A model generated the notes under the pieces. That model was not told the DNA's origin. It did not search any database and saw only the letters and a program-made list of their open reading frames with translations. The translations under genes were made by a program, and so were the position numbers. A DNA stretch of 64,000 nt from Sphingomonas kyeonggiensis. Its GTDB lineage: Bacteria; Pseudomonadota; Alphaproteobacteria; Sphingomonadales; Sphingomonadaceae. Each line of letters begins with the position of its first letter. Position 1 is the stretch's first letter. This document shows positions 53,579-63,361 of the stretch, piece after piece. The DNA lies in contig NZ_JACHLN010000003.1 in assembly GCF_014204495.1 (NCBI RefSeq), forward strand, positions 806,001-870,000, read 5' to 3'.

Positions 53579-54211
53579 CTACCGCAGCCCGAGCATCTTG
53601 TGCGTCTGCAGCGTCAGGCGCCATTTCGGCCGTTCCATCGCGAAGGCGATCGCGGCCTCGATATTCTCCTGCGCCGCTGCGCTGTCCATCGGCTGGATCA
53701 GGAAATTGGCGAAGTCCCAGCCCTCGATCGCCGCGACATCGGTGCCCGGCTGCGGCCAGACCAGCTTGAGCTCGTCGCCGGAGCGCTGGACGACCTCGCT
53801 GCCCGCCTTGGGGCTGATGCACACCCAGTCGATGCCGGGATGCGCGGGAAGCGTGCCGTTGCTCTCGATCGCGATGCGAAAAGCCCGGGCGTGGAGCGCA
53901 TCGACCAGCGCATCATCGACCTGCAGCATCGGCTCGCCGCCGGTGAGCACGACGAAGCGCTTCTCCGCCCCCTCGCCCCAGAAGCCGAGCACCGCATCGG
54001 CCAGCGCATCGGCCGTGGCGAACTTGCCGCCGCCTAGCCCGTCGGTGCCAACGAACTCGGTATCGCAGAACTGGCAGATCGCGCTGGCGCGGTCCTGCTC
54101 GCGGCCGGTCCACAGATTGCAGCCGGCGAAGCGGACGAACACCGCGCGGGCACCGGCATTTACCCCCTCGCCCTGCAGCGTGAGGAACATTTCCTTGACG
54201 CTATAGGTCAC
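53579..54211 (-). CDS. queE: 7-carboxy-7-deazaguanine synthase
   Basis: This 210-residue radical SAM enzyme makes 7-carboxy-7-deazaguanine for queuosine. The cluster Cys residues are Cys31, Cys46 and Cys49 (C-x14-C-x2-C), the variant known from Burkholderia-type QueE rather than CxxxCxxC. FLTLQGEGVNAG and VVLTGGEPMLQ are family motifs. A GTG start at 54211 has GAGGG six bases upstream and directly follows the queC stop; an ATG at 54229 is the alternative. Confidence 0.92.
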   Translation of the reverse strand: MTYSVKEMFLTLQGEGVNAGARAVFVRFAGCNLWTGREQDRASAICQFCDTEFVGTDGLGGGKFATADALADAVLGFWGEGAEKRFVVLTGGEPMLQVDDALVDALHARAFRIAIESNGTLPAHPGIDWVCISPKAGSEVVQRSGDELKLVWPQPGTDVAAIEGWDFANFLIQPMDSAAAQENIEAAIAFAMERPKWRLTLQTHKMLGLR

Positions 54212-54212
54212 G

Positions 54213-54896
54213 TCAGGCCCTCGTTGCATACTTTGTCGGATCGGCGATGCCCGCCTCTTCGAATCCCTTGGACCGCAACCGGCAGCTGTCACACAGGCCG
54301 CAATGCACGCCGCCCGGCGCCGGATCGTAGCAGGACCAGCTGAGCCCCATGTCGAGCCCGAGCCGCGTGCCCTCGCGGACGATATCGGCCTTGGTCATGT
54401 GCTGGAGCGGCGCGCGGATATGGAAGGGCTCGCCCTCCACCCCGGCCTTGGTCGCCAGCTCGGCAAGCTTCTCGAAGCCTTCGATGAACTCGGGGCGACA
54501 ATCGGGATAGCCCGAATAATCGAGCGCGTTGACGCCGATATAGATGTCGCGCGCGCCCGAAGCCTCCGCCCAGCCGAGCGCGAGACTGAGGAAGATGGTG
54601 TTGCGCGCAGGCACATAGGTGACCGGGATATCGTCGCCCACACCGTCCTTCGGCACGTCGATATCGGCGGTGAGCGCCGAACCGCCGAACGCACGCAGGT
54701 CCATCGGCATCACCACATGGCGCTCGGCGCCCAGGGTGGCGGCGATGCGGCGCGCGGCGGCCAGCTCGACCTGGTGACGCTGGTTATAGTCGAAGGAAAG
54801 CGCGAACAGGCGATGTCCCGCCTCGCGCGCGAGCGCGGCCGAGATCATCGAATCAAGTCCGCCGGAAACCAGTACAATTGCAACGCTGTCGGTCAT
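54213..54896 (-). CDS. queC: 7-cyano-7-deazaguanine synthase
   Basis: This 227-residue ATP-dependent ligase makes preQ0 from carboxydeazaguanine and ammonia. The PP-loop is SGGLDS (residues 11-16), LSFDYNQRHQVEL follows, and the zinc Cys residues are in SWSCYDP and CGLCDSCRLR. It precedes queE with about 1 bp between stop and start, so the two steps are co-expressed. queD and queF are not in the window. Confidence 0.96.
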   Translation of the reverse strand: MTDSVAIVLVSGGLDSMISAALAREAGHRLFALSFDYNQRHQVELAAARRIAATLGAERHVVMPMDLRAFGGSALTADIDVPKDGVGDDIPVTYVPARNTIFLSLALGWAEASGARDIYIGVNALDYSGYPDCRPEFIEGFEKLAELATKAGVEGEPFHIRAPLQHMTKADIVREGTRLGLDMGLSWSCYDPAPGGVHCGLCDSCRLRSKGFEEAGIADPTKYATRA

Positions 54897-54940
54897 CGAC
54901 GCGACCTACTCCGGTTTTTGCTGCATGGCAAAAACGACGC

Positions 54941-54966
54941 AAAATGGGCCGCCCGAGAGCGGCCCA
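54941..54966 (-). terminator. Rho-independent terminator of the DUF3617-like gene
   Basis: On the minus strand an 8-bp stem TGGGCCGC/GCGGCCCA is followed by TTTTGCG. It lies between the DUF3617-like gene (stop at 55060) and queC. Confidence 0.75.
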
Positions 54967-55059
54967 GTTTATTGGGAAAACCCATGCCAGAGAGGAAAGT
55001 GCTCACGAGGAGCGATGCCACGGTAGCCAGGCAGCTGTGAAAGAAGCGTTAAGCCCGGT

Positions 55060-55470
55060 TCAGCCGCAGCTGCCGGGCGCGCGACGCCCTTCATATTCCT
55101 GCTCGAAGGGTGCGCCATCCAGCACACCCTGGGTTTCGATGCGGACCAGCCGCGGCGTCTCCACGGTTACCGTGGTACGGCCCTTGCCGCGGCCGGTGCA
55201 GGTATAGACCACCGTCGCCTGGTGCGTGTCCTGGCTGACGATGAACTGCTCGCACGGCGCCGGGCCATGGGCGATCTGGATGAAGCTGTTCGGATTGGTG
55301 AAGCAGACCTTGCGCTCGGTGCCCAGCCGCTCCTTGAGCAGCCACTGGCCACGCTCGATCTGCGTCAGGACCGACTGGGCTGCGGCGCGATGCGCCACCG
55401 CAGAGCCATCCCCGACCATCAACAGTGACGCGCCGGCAAGTGCCGCGCACATCATACGCCTGAACACCAT
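55060..55470 (-). CDS. Hypothetical secreted protein, DUF3617-like
   Basis: This 136-residue protein has a signal peptide (MVFRRMMCAALAGASLLMVG, cut near AVA). The mature part has IERGQWLLKERLG, KVCFTNPNSF, APCEQFIV and VYTCTGRG, the spacing of conserved Cys residues found in DUF3617. The start is the ATG at 55470, eight bases after GGAGG; a GTG one codon earlier is possible. It is one gene with its own terminator. Role unknown. Confidence 0.78.
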   Translation of the reverse strand: MVFRRMMCAALAGASLLMVGDGSAVAHRAAAQSVLTQIERGQWLLKERLGTERKVCFTNPNSFIQIAHGPAPCEQFIVSQDTHQATVVYTCTGRGKGRTTVTVETPRLVRIETQGVLDGAPFEQEYEGRRAPGSCG

Positions 55471-55539
55471 CACAAGGTCCTCCCGTCACGGCCCCGAAGG
55501 CCCGCGCCCTTCGCACCGATATGGCGGTGTTGCAGCGAA

Positions 55540-56466
55540 TTACAACGCCGGTGGAACGAAATCGCTGAGGTGAATCGAGAACTTGCTGGAGCAGAATGCG
55601 CAGTCGACGGTGATCACGCCGTTCTCGTCAGCCATTTCCGCGCGCTCCTCCTCGGGGAACTTGGAGAGCACCTGGGTGATATAATCCCCGTCGCAGCGGC
55701 AATTGTTGGCGAGCGTCGAATCGGAGAGGATGCGCACCTCTTCCTCCTCGTTGAACAGCCGCCAGACCAGCGACTCGAGCGGGATCGCCGGATCGGCGAG
55801 CTCGTCCACCCCCATGGTCATGCCGAGCGCCTCGACATGCTCCCACTCGGGATGATCCATGCGCGCATGCAGCCGCTCGCGCCCGGCCTCGCCCTCCGGC
55901 AGATGCTGGAGGAACAGGCCGCCCGCGACCCACTGGCCGCTGGTCTTGTCACGCTGGGCACCCAGGCGGACCACGGTCGGGATCTGCTCGGACTGGAGGA
56001 AATAGCTCTGCGCCGCCTCGGCCAGCGAGGCGGTATCGAGCGGCACGATGCCCTGGTAGCGCTCATTGGTGGCCGGCTGGTCGAAAGTCACCGCCAGATG
56101 GCCCTTGTTGAACAGGGCGAACAGCGACGGATTTTTGCCCAGCTGGGACAAGCGGAGGGAATCGAACTGCACATAGCCGCGCAGGTCGCCATTCTTGTAA
56201 TCGCACACCAACAGGTTGACGATTCCGCCCTGGGTCTGCGCCTGGAGCGTCAACTGGCCCTGCGCGTCCTTGAGCGTCGTGCCGAGCAGCGCGGCGAGCG
56301 TCAGCGCCTCGGCCAGCAGCCGCTCGATCACCGGGGGATAGGCATGCGCCGCCAGGATCTCGTCCAGCGCCGGCCCCAGCCGCGTGACGCGGCCACGGGT
56401 GTGGCGAGCCGGAATGGTGAAGCCGACCGCGCGATCGAGGTCGGTGGTGGGGGCGGTGTTGGTCAC
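55540..56466 (-). CDS. hslO: Redox-regulated chaperone Hsp33
   Basis: This 308-residue chaperone is activated by oxidative unfolding. Its C-terminal zinc switch has Cys in NNCRCDGDYI and VDCAFCSSKF (C-x-C ... C-x2-C). The N-terminal domain has RGRVTRLGPALDEILAAHAY. A GTG start at 56466 with GAGG eight bases upstream fits the family length; the longest frame would add 33 odd residues. It follows a small membrane gene after argF. Confidence 0.95.
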   Translation of the reverse strand: MTNTAPTTDLDRAVGFTIPARHTRGRVTRLGPALDEILAAHAYPPVIERLLAEALTLAALLGTTLKDAQGQLTLQAQTQGGIVNLLVCDYKNGDLRGYVQFDSLRLSQLGKNPSLFALFNKGHLAVTFDQPATNERYQGIVPLDTASLAEAAQSYFLQSEQIPTVVRLGAQRDKTSGQWVAGGLFLQHLPEGEAGRERLHARMDHPEWEHVEALGMTMGVDELADPAIPLESLVWRLFNEEEEVRILSDSTLANNCRCDGDYITQVLSKFPEEERAEMADENGVITVDCAFCSSKFSIHLSDFVPPAL

Positions 56467-56566
56467 GTCGAAATCCTCGCTGCCCGGCGCATAGGCCGGG
56501 ATGCCGCATGTGGCACGTATTTTTGGAAGTTGCGCGCTATGTAGGGCGCCGCGGCGCCGAAGCAAC

Positions 56567-56989
56567 TCAGCCGGCCTGCCCGCGCTCGCAGTGCATGAAC
56601 CGCGTCAACCAATCGCCGCTCACCAGCGCCACGCCGACCGCCAGCGCCAACATGCCCAGCAGCCACGCGCCGGCACCGATCAGGACGCGGTCGTCGATCT
56701 CCGGATAGTTCGGGACATAGTCGGGCCGCGTAACCCAGACGACCAGCGAGCAGGCCGAGCTGAGCAGGACAAGCCAGATCCCCAGCCGCTGCACCCAGCT
56801 TCCACGGCGATCGAAACGCGTCAGCACGAGCACCGCCAGCGGCGCCAACGCACCACCGTCCCAGTTGAACTCGATATGGGCCAGCGCCCGCGCCAGCGGC
56901 ACCCCGCCGAGCAGGAACCAGGCCCAGCGGACAAGCTGCGCCACCAGCAGAAGCGCGGCCGTGATCCGGATCGCGGTCACGGCCAGCAC
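56567..56989 (-). CDS. Hypothetical four-pass membrane protein
   Basis: This 140-residue protein has four likely membrane segments (AVTAIRITAALLLVAQLVRW, GGALAPLAVLVLTRF, LGIWLVLLSSACSLVVWV, LLGMLALAVGVALVSGDWL). The GTG start at 56989 is one base after the argF stop, implying coupling with the arg genes. Function unknown. Confidence 0.68.
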   Translation of the reverse strand: MLAVTAIRITAALLLVAQLVRWAWFLLGGVPLARALAHIEFNWDGGALAPLAVLVLTRFDRRGSWVQRLGIWLVLLSSACSLVVWVTRPDYVPNYPEIDDRVLIGAGAWLLGMLALAVGVALVSGDWLTRFMHCERGQAG

Positions 56990-56990
56990 C

Positions 56991-57907
<917 letters not shown>

Positions 57908-57908
<1 letters not shown>

Positions 57909-58132
57909 CAAAGCTTCGCCCTGAGAGAAGAAGTGTACACCCAGGCAGACCCCACCAGCAGCGCTCCGCCAGCCGCTGAGCTGGCGAAGAGCAGCAGGAA
58001 GAACATGCCTTCATAGGGATCGATGCCCGACACGATCGTCGTGCCGAGCAGGAAGAGGAACGGAGACAGCGCCGCCAGGCCGAGGAGCAGCATCAGGCTC
58101 GCGGCAAGATCGCGCAGACCCGGCCTAGGCAT
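57908..58132 (-). CDS. Small two-pass membrane protein between argD and argF
   Basis: This 74-residue protein has two hydrophobic stretches (LMLLLGLAALSPFLFLLGTT and MFFLLLFASSAAGGALLVGS). Its ATG lies inside the last codons of argD (8-bp overlap), and its stop overlaps the argF start by 1 base, so it is tightly coupled in the arg operon. No family is recognised; it could be a real small protein or a coupling frame. Confidence 0.55.
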
Positions 58133-59321
58133 CGGTCGGCACCCCGAAGCTGCGCGCGCCTTCGCTCAGGCGCTCGATGCACTCGGCGATGTGATCCTCG
58201 TTGATCACCAGCGGCGGCAGCACGCGGAAGACGTTCTCGCCGGCGGCCACGGTCAGCAGCCCGTGATTGTCGCGCAGATGCGCCACGAAATCGCGGCTCA
58301 CCACCGTGTCCTTCATCTTGATGCCGAGCATCAGGCCCTTGCCGCGGATCTCCTCGAACAGGTGATCATGGTTGGGGATCATCTGCTCGAACGCCTGGCG
58401 CAGGCGGTCGCCCATCTTCTCGACATGCGGCAGGAAATCGGGCTCGAGCATCACGTCGAGCACCGCCTGGCCCGCCGCCATGGCGAGCGGGTTGCCGCCA
58501 TAGGTGGAGCCGTGGGTGCCGATCACCATGCCCTTGGCCGCTTCCTCGGTCGCCAGGCAGGCGCCGAGCGGGAAGCCGCCGCCGATGCCCTTGGCCACGG
58601 TCATGATGTCCGGCGTGATGCCGTAATGCTCATAGGCCCACATCTTGCCGGTGCGGCCATAGCCGCACTGGATCTCGTCGAGGATGAGCAGCAGGCCATG
58701 CTCGTCGCACGCCTTGCGCAGGCCCTGGATGAACTCCTGGGTGCCCGCGGTCATGCCGCCCTCGCCCTGCACCGTCTCGACCAGGAAGCCGGCGGTCTCG
58801 CCGTCGATCTTGGCGAGCGCGCCCTCCAGATCGTTGAACTTCACATAGTCGAAGCCCGGCAGCAGCGGCTCGAAGCCGTCGCGCATCTTGGGCTGGTCGG
58901 TCGCCGAGATCGCGCCGATCGAACGGCCGTGAAAGGCGTTCTTGAAAGTGATCAGCTTGTGGCGCTGCGGGTTGCCGTTGACGTAGTGATAGCGGCGCGC
59001 GGTCTTGATCGCGCACTCGATCGCCTCGACGCCCGAATTGGTGAAGAACACCGTGTCGGCGAAGCTGACATCGATGATCCGCTGGGCCAGCGCCTCGCCC
59101 TGGGGCGAGCCGTAGAGGTTCGACACGTGCATCAGCGTGGCGACCTGGTCCTGCAGCACCTTGGTCAGGTGCGGATGGCCATGGCCGAGCGCGTTGACCG
59201 CGATGCCCGCGGCGAAGTCCAGATACTGCTCGCCTCGTTCGCCATAGAGATACACGCCCTCGCCTCGCACCGGCCGCACAGCGCACCGCGGGTAAACGGG
59301 CATGAGCGGGGTGATAGTCAT
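58125..59321 (-). CDS. argD: Acetylornithine aminotransferase
   Basis: This 398-residue PLP enzyme makes N-acetylornithine from the semialdehyde in arginine synthesis. FFTNSGVEAIECAIKTARRY, FHGRSIGAISATDQ, ILDEIQCGYGRTG and the PLP Lys in MTVAKGIGGGFPLGA are visible. The ATG at 59321 with a GAGGAG upstream is chosen; the longest frame adds 17 residues. It begins the argD-small-argF unit. Confidence 0.96.
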   Translation of the reverse strand: MTITPLMPVYPRCAVRPVRGEGVYLYGERGEQYLDFAAGIAVNALGHGHPHLTKVLQDQVATLMHVSNLYGSPQGEALAQRIIDVSFADTVFFTNSGVEAIECAIKTARRYHYVNGNPQRHKLITFKNAFHGRSIGAISATDQPKMRDGFEPLLPGFDYVKFNDLEGALAKIDGETAGFLVETVQGEGGMTAGTQEFIQGLRKACDEHGLLLILDEIQCGYGRTGKMWAYEHYGITPDIMTVAKGIGGGFPLGACLATEEAAKGMVIGTHGSTYGGNPLAMAAGQAVLDVMLEPDFLPHVEKMGDRLRQAFEQMIPNHDHLFEEIRGKGLMLGIKMKDTVVSRDFVAHLRDNHGLLTVAAGENVFRVLPPLVINEDHIAECIERLSEGARSFGVPTDA

Positions 59322-59370
59322 GGGAACATACTCCTCTAGGAAAAGCTCGAAACGAGACTCCAGAAACGAC

Positions 59371-59396
59371 AAAGGGCGGCCTATCGGGACCGCCCG
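59371..59396 (-). terminator. Hairpin in the argD leader
   Basis: On the minus strand GGGCGG and CCGCCC form a stem followed by TTTGTCGTTT, about 50 bp before the argD start. It may end read-through from the ABC permease gene or attenuate argD. Confidence 0.45.
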
Positions 59397-59481
59397 AGGC
59401 GGGTGTTTACGAGGGGTGGCCGGGAGAGGTCAATAATCGTTTGGGCGAAGGGCATGCCGGAGCGTTATCGGGCTTTCCATT

Positions 59482-59620
59482 CCCCTCCCTGCAAGAGAGG
59501 GGCTGGGGGTGGGTGGCGAGCGTAGCGAGCTCGGCGCGACGGTAGCCGTGAAAAGAAAGGGCCGGGCATCGAGCCCGGCCTTTTCTAACCCACCCCTAAC
59601 CCCTCCCTTGCAGGGAGGGG
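59482..59620. repeat. Family B MITE-like element, inverted orientation (139 bp)
   Basis: The ends are CCCCTCCCTGCAAGAGAGGG and CCCCTCCCTTGCAGGGAGGG, with inner GGGGGTGGGT/ACCCACCCC arms and a terminator hairpin at 59554-59586. Read as its reverse complement it aligns with the element at 53412-53549 over nearly all its length; only about 25 central bases differ. It fills most of the 310-bp gap between argD and the ABC permease, where no gene is seen. Confidence 0.85.
59554..59586. terminator. Bidirectional terminator hairpin inside the family B element
   Basis: AGAAAGGGCCGGGC pairs with GCCCGGCCTTTTCT around ATCGA. It can end transcription of the ABC permease gene. Confidence 0.8.
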
Positions 59621-59631
59621 AATTTTGAAAG

Positions 59632-60471
59632 TCAGTTCTTGATCTTCCAGCCGCGGCGCAGCAGCGCGTAGCAGGCGAAGCCCAGCGCCACGTCGAGGCC
59701 GAGGATCACCAGGCTGCCGACCAGGATCGGCGAATCGGCGACGCCGATGAAGCCGTAGCGGAAGCCCGAGATGATGTAGAAGAACGGGTTGGCGTGGCTG
59801 ATCGCCTGGAAGGTCGGGGCCAGCCGCTCGACCGAGTAGAAGGTGCCCGAGAGCAGGGCGAGCGGGGCGACAACGAAGTTGGTCACCGCCGCGGCGTGAT
59901 CGAACTTCTCCGCCCAGATCGAGGTCATCACGCCCATCAGCGACAGGAACAGCGAGCCGAGGAAGCCGAACCACAGCACCGCCCATAGATGCTGCGGCCA
60001 GACATCGACGCCCCACAAGGCCATCGCGAGCCAGACCGTGCCGCCGACGCAGAAGGCGCGGGTGACGGCGCCGCCGGCCAGCGCGGTCAGCATCTCGAGC
60101 GTGGAGAGCGGCGGCATCAGATAGTCGACGATCGTGCCCTGGATCTTGCCGACGAGCAGCGAGAAGCTGGCGTTCGCAAAGGCATTTTGCAGCATGCCCA
60201 TCACGATCAGGCCGGGCGCGATGAATTCGGCGAAGTGAATCTCGTGGTGCTGGACGCTCACCATCCGTCCGCCGCCGCCCAAGGCGACGGTGAAAATCAC
60301 CAGGAACAGCAGCGTCGTGACCGCCGGTGCCCAGATCGTCTGGAGCTGCACCTTGAAGAAACGACGCACCTCCTTGATATAGAGGGTGCGCAAACCTCCC
60401 CAGTTGACGTTGCGGATAACCGGAACGCCGGGCTCGGGGAGCTGTTGACCGAATTCAGGCTGGCTGCTCAT
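59632..60471 (-). CDS. ABC-2 type transport permease
   Basis: This 279-residue permease starts at the ATG at 60471. It has six membrane segments in the ABC-2 plan: TLYIKEVRRFFKVQLQTIWA at the N-terminus, ALGGGGRMV, FIAPGLIVMGMLQNAFANAS, and the C-terminal SGTFYSVERLAPTFQAISHA followed by NPFFYIISGFRYGFIG. It resembles NodJ/DrrB-like exporters. No ATP-binding subunit gene is next to it, so the partner is elsewhere. It is divergent from gcrA. Confidence 0.88.
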   Translation of the reverse strand: MSSQPEFGQQLPEPGVPVIRNVNWGGLRTLYIKEVRRFFKVQLQTIWAPAVTTLLFLVIFTVALGGGGRMVSVQHHEIHFAEFIAPGLIVMGMLQNAFANASFSLLVGKIQGTIVDYLMPPLSTLEMLTALAGGAVTRAFCVGGTVWLAMALWGVDVWPQHLWAVLWFGFLGSLFLSLMGVMTSIWAEKFDHAAAVTNFVVAPLALLSGTFYSVERLAPTFQAISHANPFFYIISGFRYGFIGVADSPILVGSLVILGLDVALGFACYALLRRGWKIKN

Positions 60472-60526
60472 CGCGCGTTCGCGTAACCGCTGCACGAGCC
60501 GACGGCAAGGTGAAGGAAGAGAAGTT

Positions 60527-61198
60527 TTGAGCTGGACCGAAGAGCGGATCGATACGCTGAAGAAGATGTGGGACAGCGGCCTGACCGCAACCCAGATCGC
60601 CGAGGAGCTTGGCGGGGTGAGTCGCAATGCCGTGATCGGCAAGGCGCACCGCCTGGGCCTGCCGTCGCGTCCCTCGCCCGTGAAGCCCAACGAGCCCAAG
60701 GCCGCGGCCGAGCCCAAGCCGGCGCCCGCGCCGCGCGCCGCAGCACCTGCGCCCGCCCCCACGCCGGCTCCGGCCCCCGCACCGCGTGCCGCCGCACCCG
60801 CGCCGGCGCCCGAATCGGCCGGTGACGACTCGGCCGAGCCCGCTGCGCCCAAGCGCGAAGGTCCGGTCCTCCGCTCGGTCGGCCCCGGCGGTTTCGTCCG
60901 CCAGAATCCGGGCGAGCAGGCTCCGCCGATCTCGCCGGCCCCGCCGCGCCGCCTGGTGCCGGCCAAGCCGAGCGACGCAATCGCGGGCAAGACCAGCCTG
61001 CTCGATCTGAGCGACAAGATCTGCAAGTGGCCGCTCGGCCATCCGGGCGAGCCGGACTTCCACTTCTGCGGCGACAAGGTGAATCCGGGCTTCCCGTACT
61101 GCGTCGAGCATTGCGGCCATGCCTATCAGGCGCAGCTGCCGCGCCGCGACCGTCGCCCGCCGCCGCCGCTGCCCTTTGGCGGCCCGCGCGTCCGCTAA
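60527..61198 (+). CDS. gcrA: GcrA cell-cycle regulator
   Basis: This 223-residue protein is the alphaproteobacterial sigma-70 cofactor that activates cell-cycle promoters. The N-terminal DNA-binding helix domain (MSWTEERIDTLKKMWDSGLT, ATQIAEELGGVSRNAVIGKA) is followed by an Ala/Pro linker (about residues 58-100) with a duplicated PAPAPRAAAPAPAP block, and the C-terminal sigma-binding domain has CKWPLGHPGEPDFHFCG and YCVEHC. The TTG start at 60527 has AAGGAAGAG upstream. It is a single gene. Confidence 0.93.
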   Translation: MSWTEERIDTLKKMWDSGLTATQIAEELGGVSRNAVIGKAHRLGLPSRPSPVKPNEPKAAAEPKPAPAPRAAAPAPAPTPAPAPAPRAAAPAPAPESAGDDSAEPAAPKREGPVLRSVGPGGFVRQNPGEQAPPISPAPPRRLVPAKPSDAIAGKTSLLDLSDKICKWPLGHPGEPDFHFCGDKVNPGFPYCVEHCGHAYQAQLPRRDRRPPPPLPFGGPRVR

Positions 61199-61223
61199 GC
61201 CGTCCGGCATTCCGCTTTCCCTG

Positions 61224-61321
61224 TTCCCCGGCGAAGGCCGGGGTCCAGTTGCGACGTCGTTCGAGAGTCTCCGGCGCCGTCGATGATGCGTCGAGACTGG
61301 GCCCCGGCCTTCGCCGGGGAA
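61224..61321. repeat. Family A palindromic repeat, paired copy (98 bp)
   Basis: TTCCCCGGCGAAGGCCGGGG and its complement enclose a core with an inner CCAGTTGCGACG...CGTCGAGACTGG inverted pair. It lies between the convergent gcrA and PLD-like genes. Confidence 0.85.
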
Positions 61322-61365
61322 CTTCCAGTCCGATGTTACAGCCTGAAGTGCAACACGCCCCAGCT

Positions 61366-63099
61366 TCAGGCGAAGAGCTCGCGGTCGCGGATCTTGACCG
61401 GCACCGTGTAGAATTTCTTCCACCAGGGGTCCGTGCCGTTGGTGGGCGGGATCTTCAGCTCCTTGCGCTTGCCATGGGCCTGCTGGGTCTTGGCGGCGAG
61501 GCGGTATTGATAGGCGTCGAAGATGCGCAGCGCCTCGACCATATAGCTGGTGGCGAAGCGCGGATCGCGGATCACGACCAGGTTCTCGCCATTCTCCATG
61601 TCGGCCGGGTAGGAGAAATTGTAGCTGCCGGTGTAGACCCGCGCGTTCGGCTTGTTGAAATCGATCACCACGAACTTGTGGTGCATCTTGATGCCGCTGC
61701 CGCCACTCGCCTCGCTGTGGAAGGGCTCGGGCACACCCTTGGTGAGCGCGGCCGGGGAGACCGAGGCAAGATTGCCGTCCGGCTGCCGCAGTTGCATCTC
61801 CTCGGTCGCGCCCACCGGCGCATTGGCGATGCCATAGACGAACAGGTCGGCGCGTTCGGTCGCATTGAGGATCGCGTCGGTCACCGCCCCGCTGGTCTGG
61901 CTGAGGAAGGCAAGCGAGTAGAACAGGCTCGACTGGGCGCCGTCGATCGCCTGGGCGATGCTCTTCTGCGTCGAGCGCGCCGCATTGTGCGGGCTCATCG
62001 CGATCTCCGCATCGAGCCCCTCCACCTGCAGCGGACGCCAGGTCGCCGCGCCGCTCGCGGCGAAGCTGGCCGCAGTGCCGGTCCAATAGGCTTCGAACGC
62101 GTCGCGCTGCTGGGCGACGATCGCCTTGCCGGTGACGATCAGCGCGTTGTTCGCCTGCACATAGAAGCCGCGCCACGAGAAGTTGGTCGAGCCGAGCACG
62201 ACCTGCTGCACCGTCGGCCCGTCGACCACGATCATCTTGTTGTGCTGGAGGTTGCCCATCTTCTGGCGAACCACCTTGGCACCCGCGGCGCGCAGCACGG
62301 CGGCGGCGCGGCTCTCGGCCGAATGGGGCAGCCCCTTGTCCTTCTCGCCGCTGCCGCTGTCGTCGAGGATGATGCGCAGCCTCTCGCCGATCTTCGCCAG
62401 CCGCTCGATCAGCTCGGGCAGGTTGAGCTCATAGGCGACGACCATCACCTCCGCCTCCTCGTCCTTGATCGCGGCGTCGAGCAGGCCGACGATCCGCGCC
62501 CGCGCCTCGAACCCCATCCAGGCATAGGCATCCTTCGCCTTGGGATGCTTCGAGTCGAAATCATTGCCTTCGTCCGCCCTGGCCGGGATCAGCTGCTTGA
62601 AGCCCTCGGCCCCGCCATATCTGTCGACGAAGCTCTGCGACGAGACATAGCCGCGGGTGAAGGCGACATTGATCTTGCCGGGCAGCGTCTCGGCATAGAG
62701 CGAGATCTGCGCCTCCTGCGCCAGCCCGCGCGACAACTCGCCGGCGGCGTTCATGAACATCGGCGTGACGCGGTAGGTGAACAGGCCGTGGACATTGGCG
62801 ATGCGCGGGAAATGGATCCAGCGGAACGACTGGAGCGGCGCCTCGGTCGTCGGATATTGCTCGGGCGGCGCGCCGTCCTCGGTCGGCTTGTGGCGGCCGG
62901 GAAAGGCGATGCGGTTCTTGATCGCATAGAAGCGGTCGCCATCGGGCGGGAGATACTCGACCGCGAAGCCGACGAAATCGAGCGGCGGTTCGCCGTGCCG
63001 CCAGTTCATCGCGATCAGGACCATGCCCTCGCCGCGGTGCAGCTTCAACGTGAAGGGCGCGACTGCGTTCCTGCCCTCAACCTGCCAATCCATCGTCAT
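61366..63099 (-). CDS. Phospholipase D-like (HKD) protein
   Basis: This 577-residue protein has two HKD motifs: NLQHNKMIVVDG (His286-x-Lys288) with GSTNFS, and IKMHHKFVVID (His473-x-Lys475) with GSYNFS, so the active site should be complete. The N-terminal ~130 residues form a beta-rich domain. There is no signal peptide. PLD-like enzymes cut phospholipids, nucleic acids or other phosphodiesters; this form may be a nuclease or lipase. ATGs at 63099 and 63093 are both possible. It is a single gene. Confidence 0.86.
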   Translation of the reverse strand: MTMDWQVEGRNAVAPFTLKLHRGEGMVLIAMNWRHGEPPLDFVGFAVEYLPPDGDRFYAIKNRIAFPGRHKPTEDGAPPEQYPTTEAPLQSFRWIHFPRIANVHGLFTYRVTPMFMNAAGELSRGLAQEAQISLYAETLPGKINVAFTRGYVSSQSFVDRYGGAEGFKQLIPARADEGNDFDSKHPKAKDAYAWMGFEARARIVGLLDAAIKDEEAEVMVVAYELNLPELIERLAKIGERLRIILDDSGSGEKDKGLPHSAESRAAAVLRAAGAKVVRQKMGNLQHNKMIVVDGPTVQQVVLGSTNFSWRGFYVQANNALIVTGKAIVAQQRDAFEAYWTGTAASFAASGAATWRPLQVEGLDAEIAMSPHNAARSTQKSIAQAIDGAQSSLFYSLAFLSQTSGAVTDAILNATERADLFVYGIANAPVGATEEMQLRQPDGNLASVSPAALTKGVPEPFHSEASGGSGIKMHHKFVVIDFNKPNARVYTGSYNFSYPADMENGENLVVIRDPRFATSYMVEALRIFDAYQYRLAAKTQQAHGKRKELKIPPTNGTDPWWKKFYTVPVKIRDRELFA

Positions 63100-63361
63100 C
63101 GCAAGATCCCCCAAGTTCCCCGACGGCGCGCGGGCCAGGGGACGGGAGGCGCCAAAGGGCCTCGCACATGCCCGTGGACCGGCGGGCAAGACCTAGCATG
63201 GCCGGTGGGTGCGCCCCAGAAACGATCCGGCCGAAACGGTGGCTAAGGGCCCGTCCGGCCTGCTCGAAACGCAGGCCGGAACCCCGCAAAAATACGCATA
63301 TCCGGGGATTTGCGGGCCGTGGTTTACGCGTTGCTAACCGGCTCCGCGCTAGGCCCGGGGA

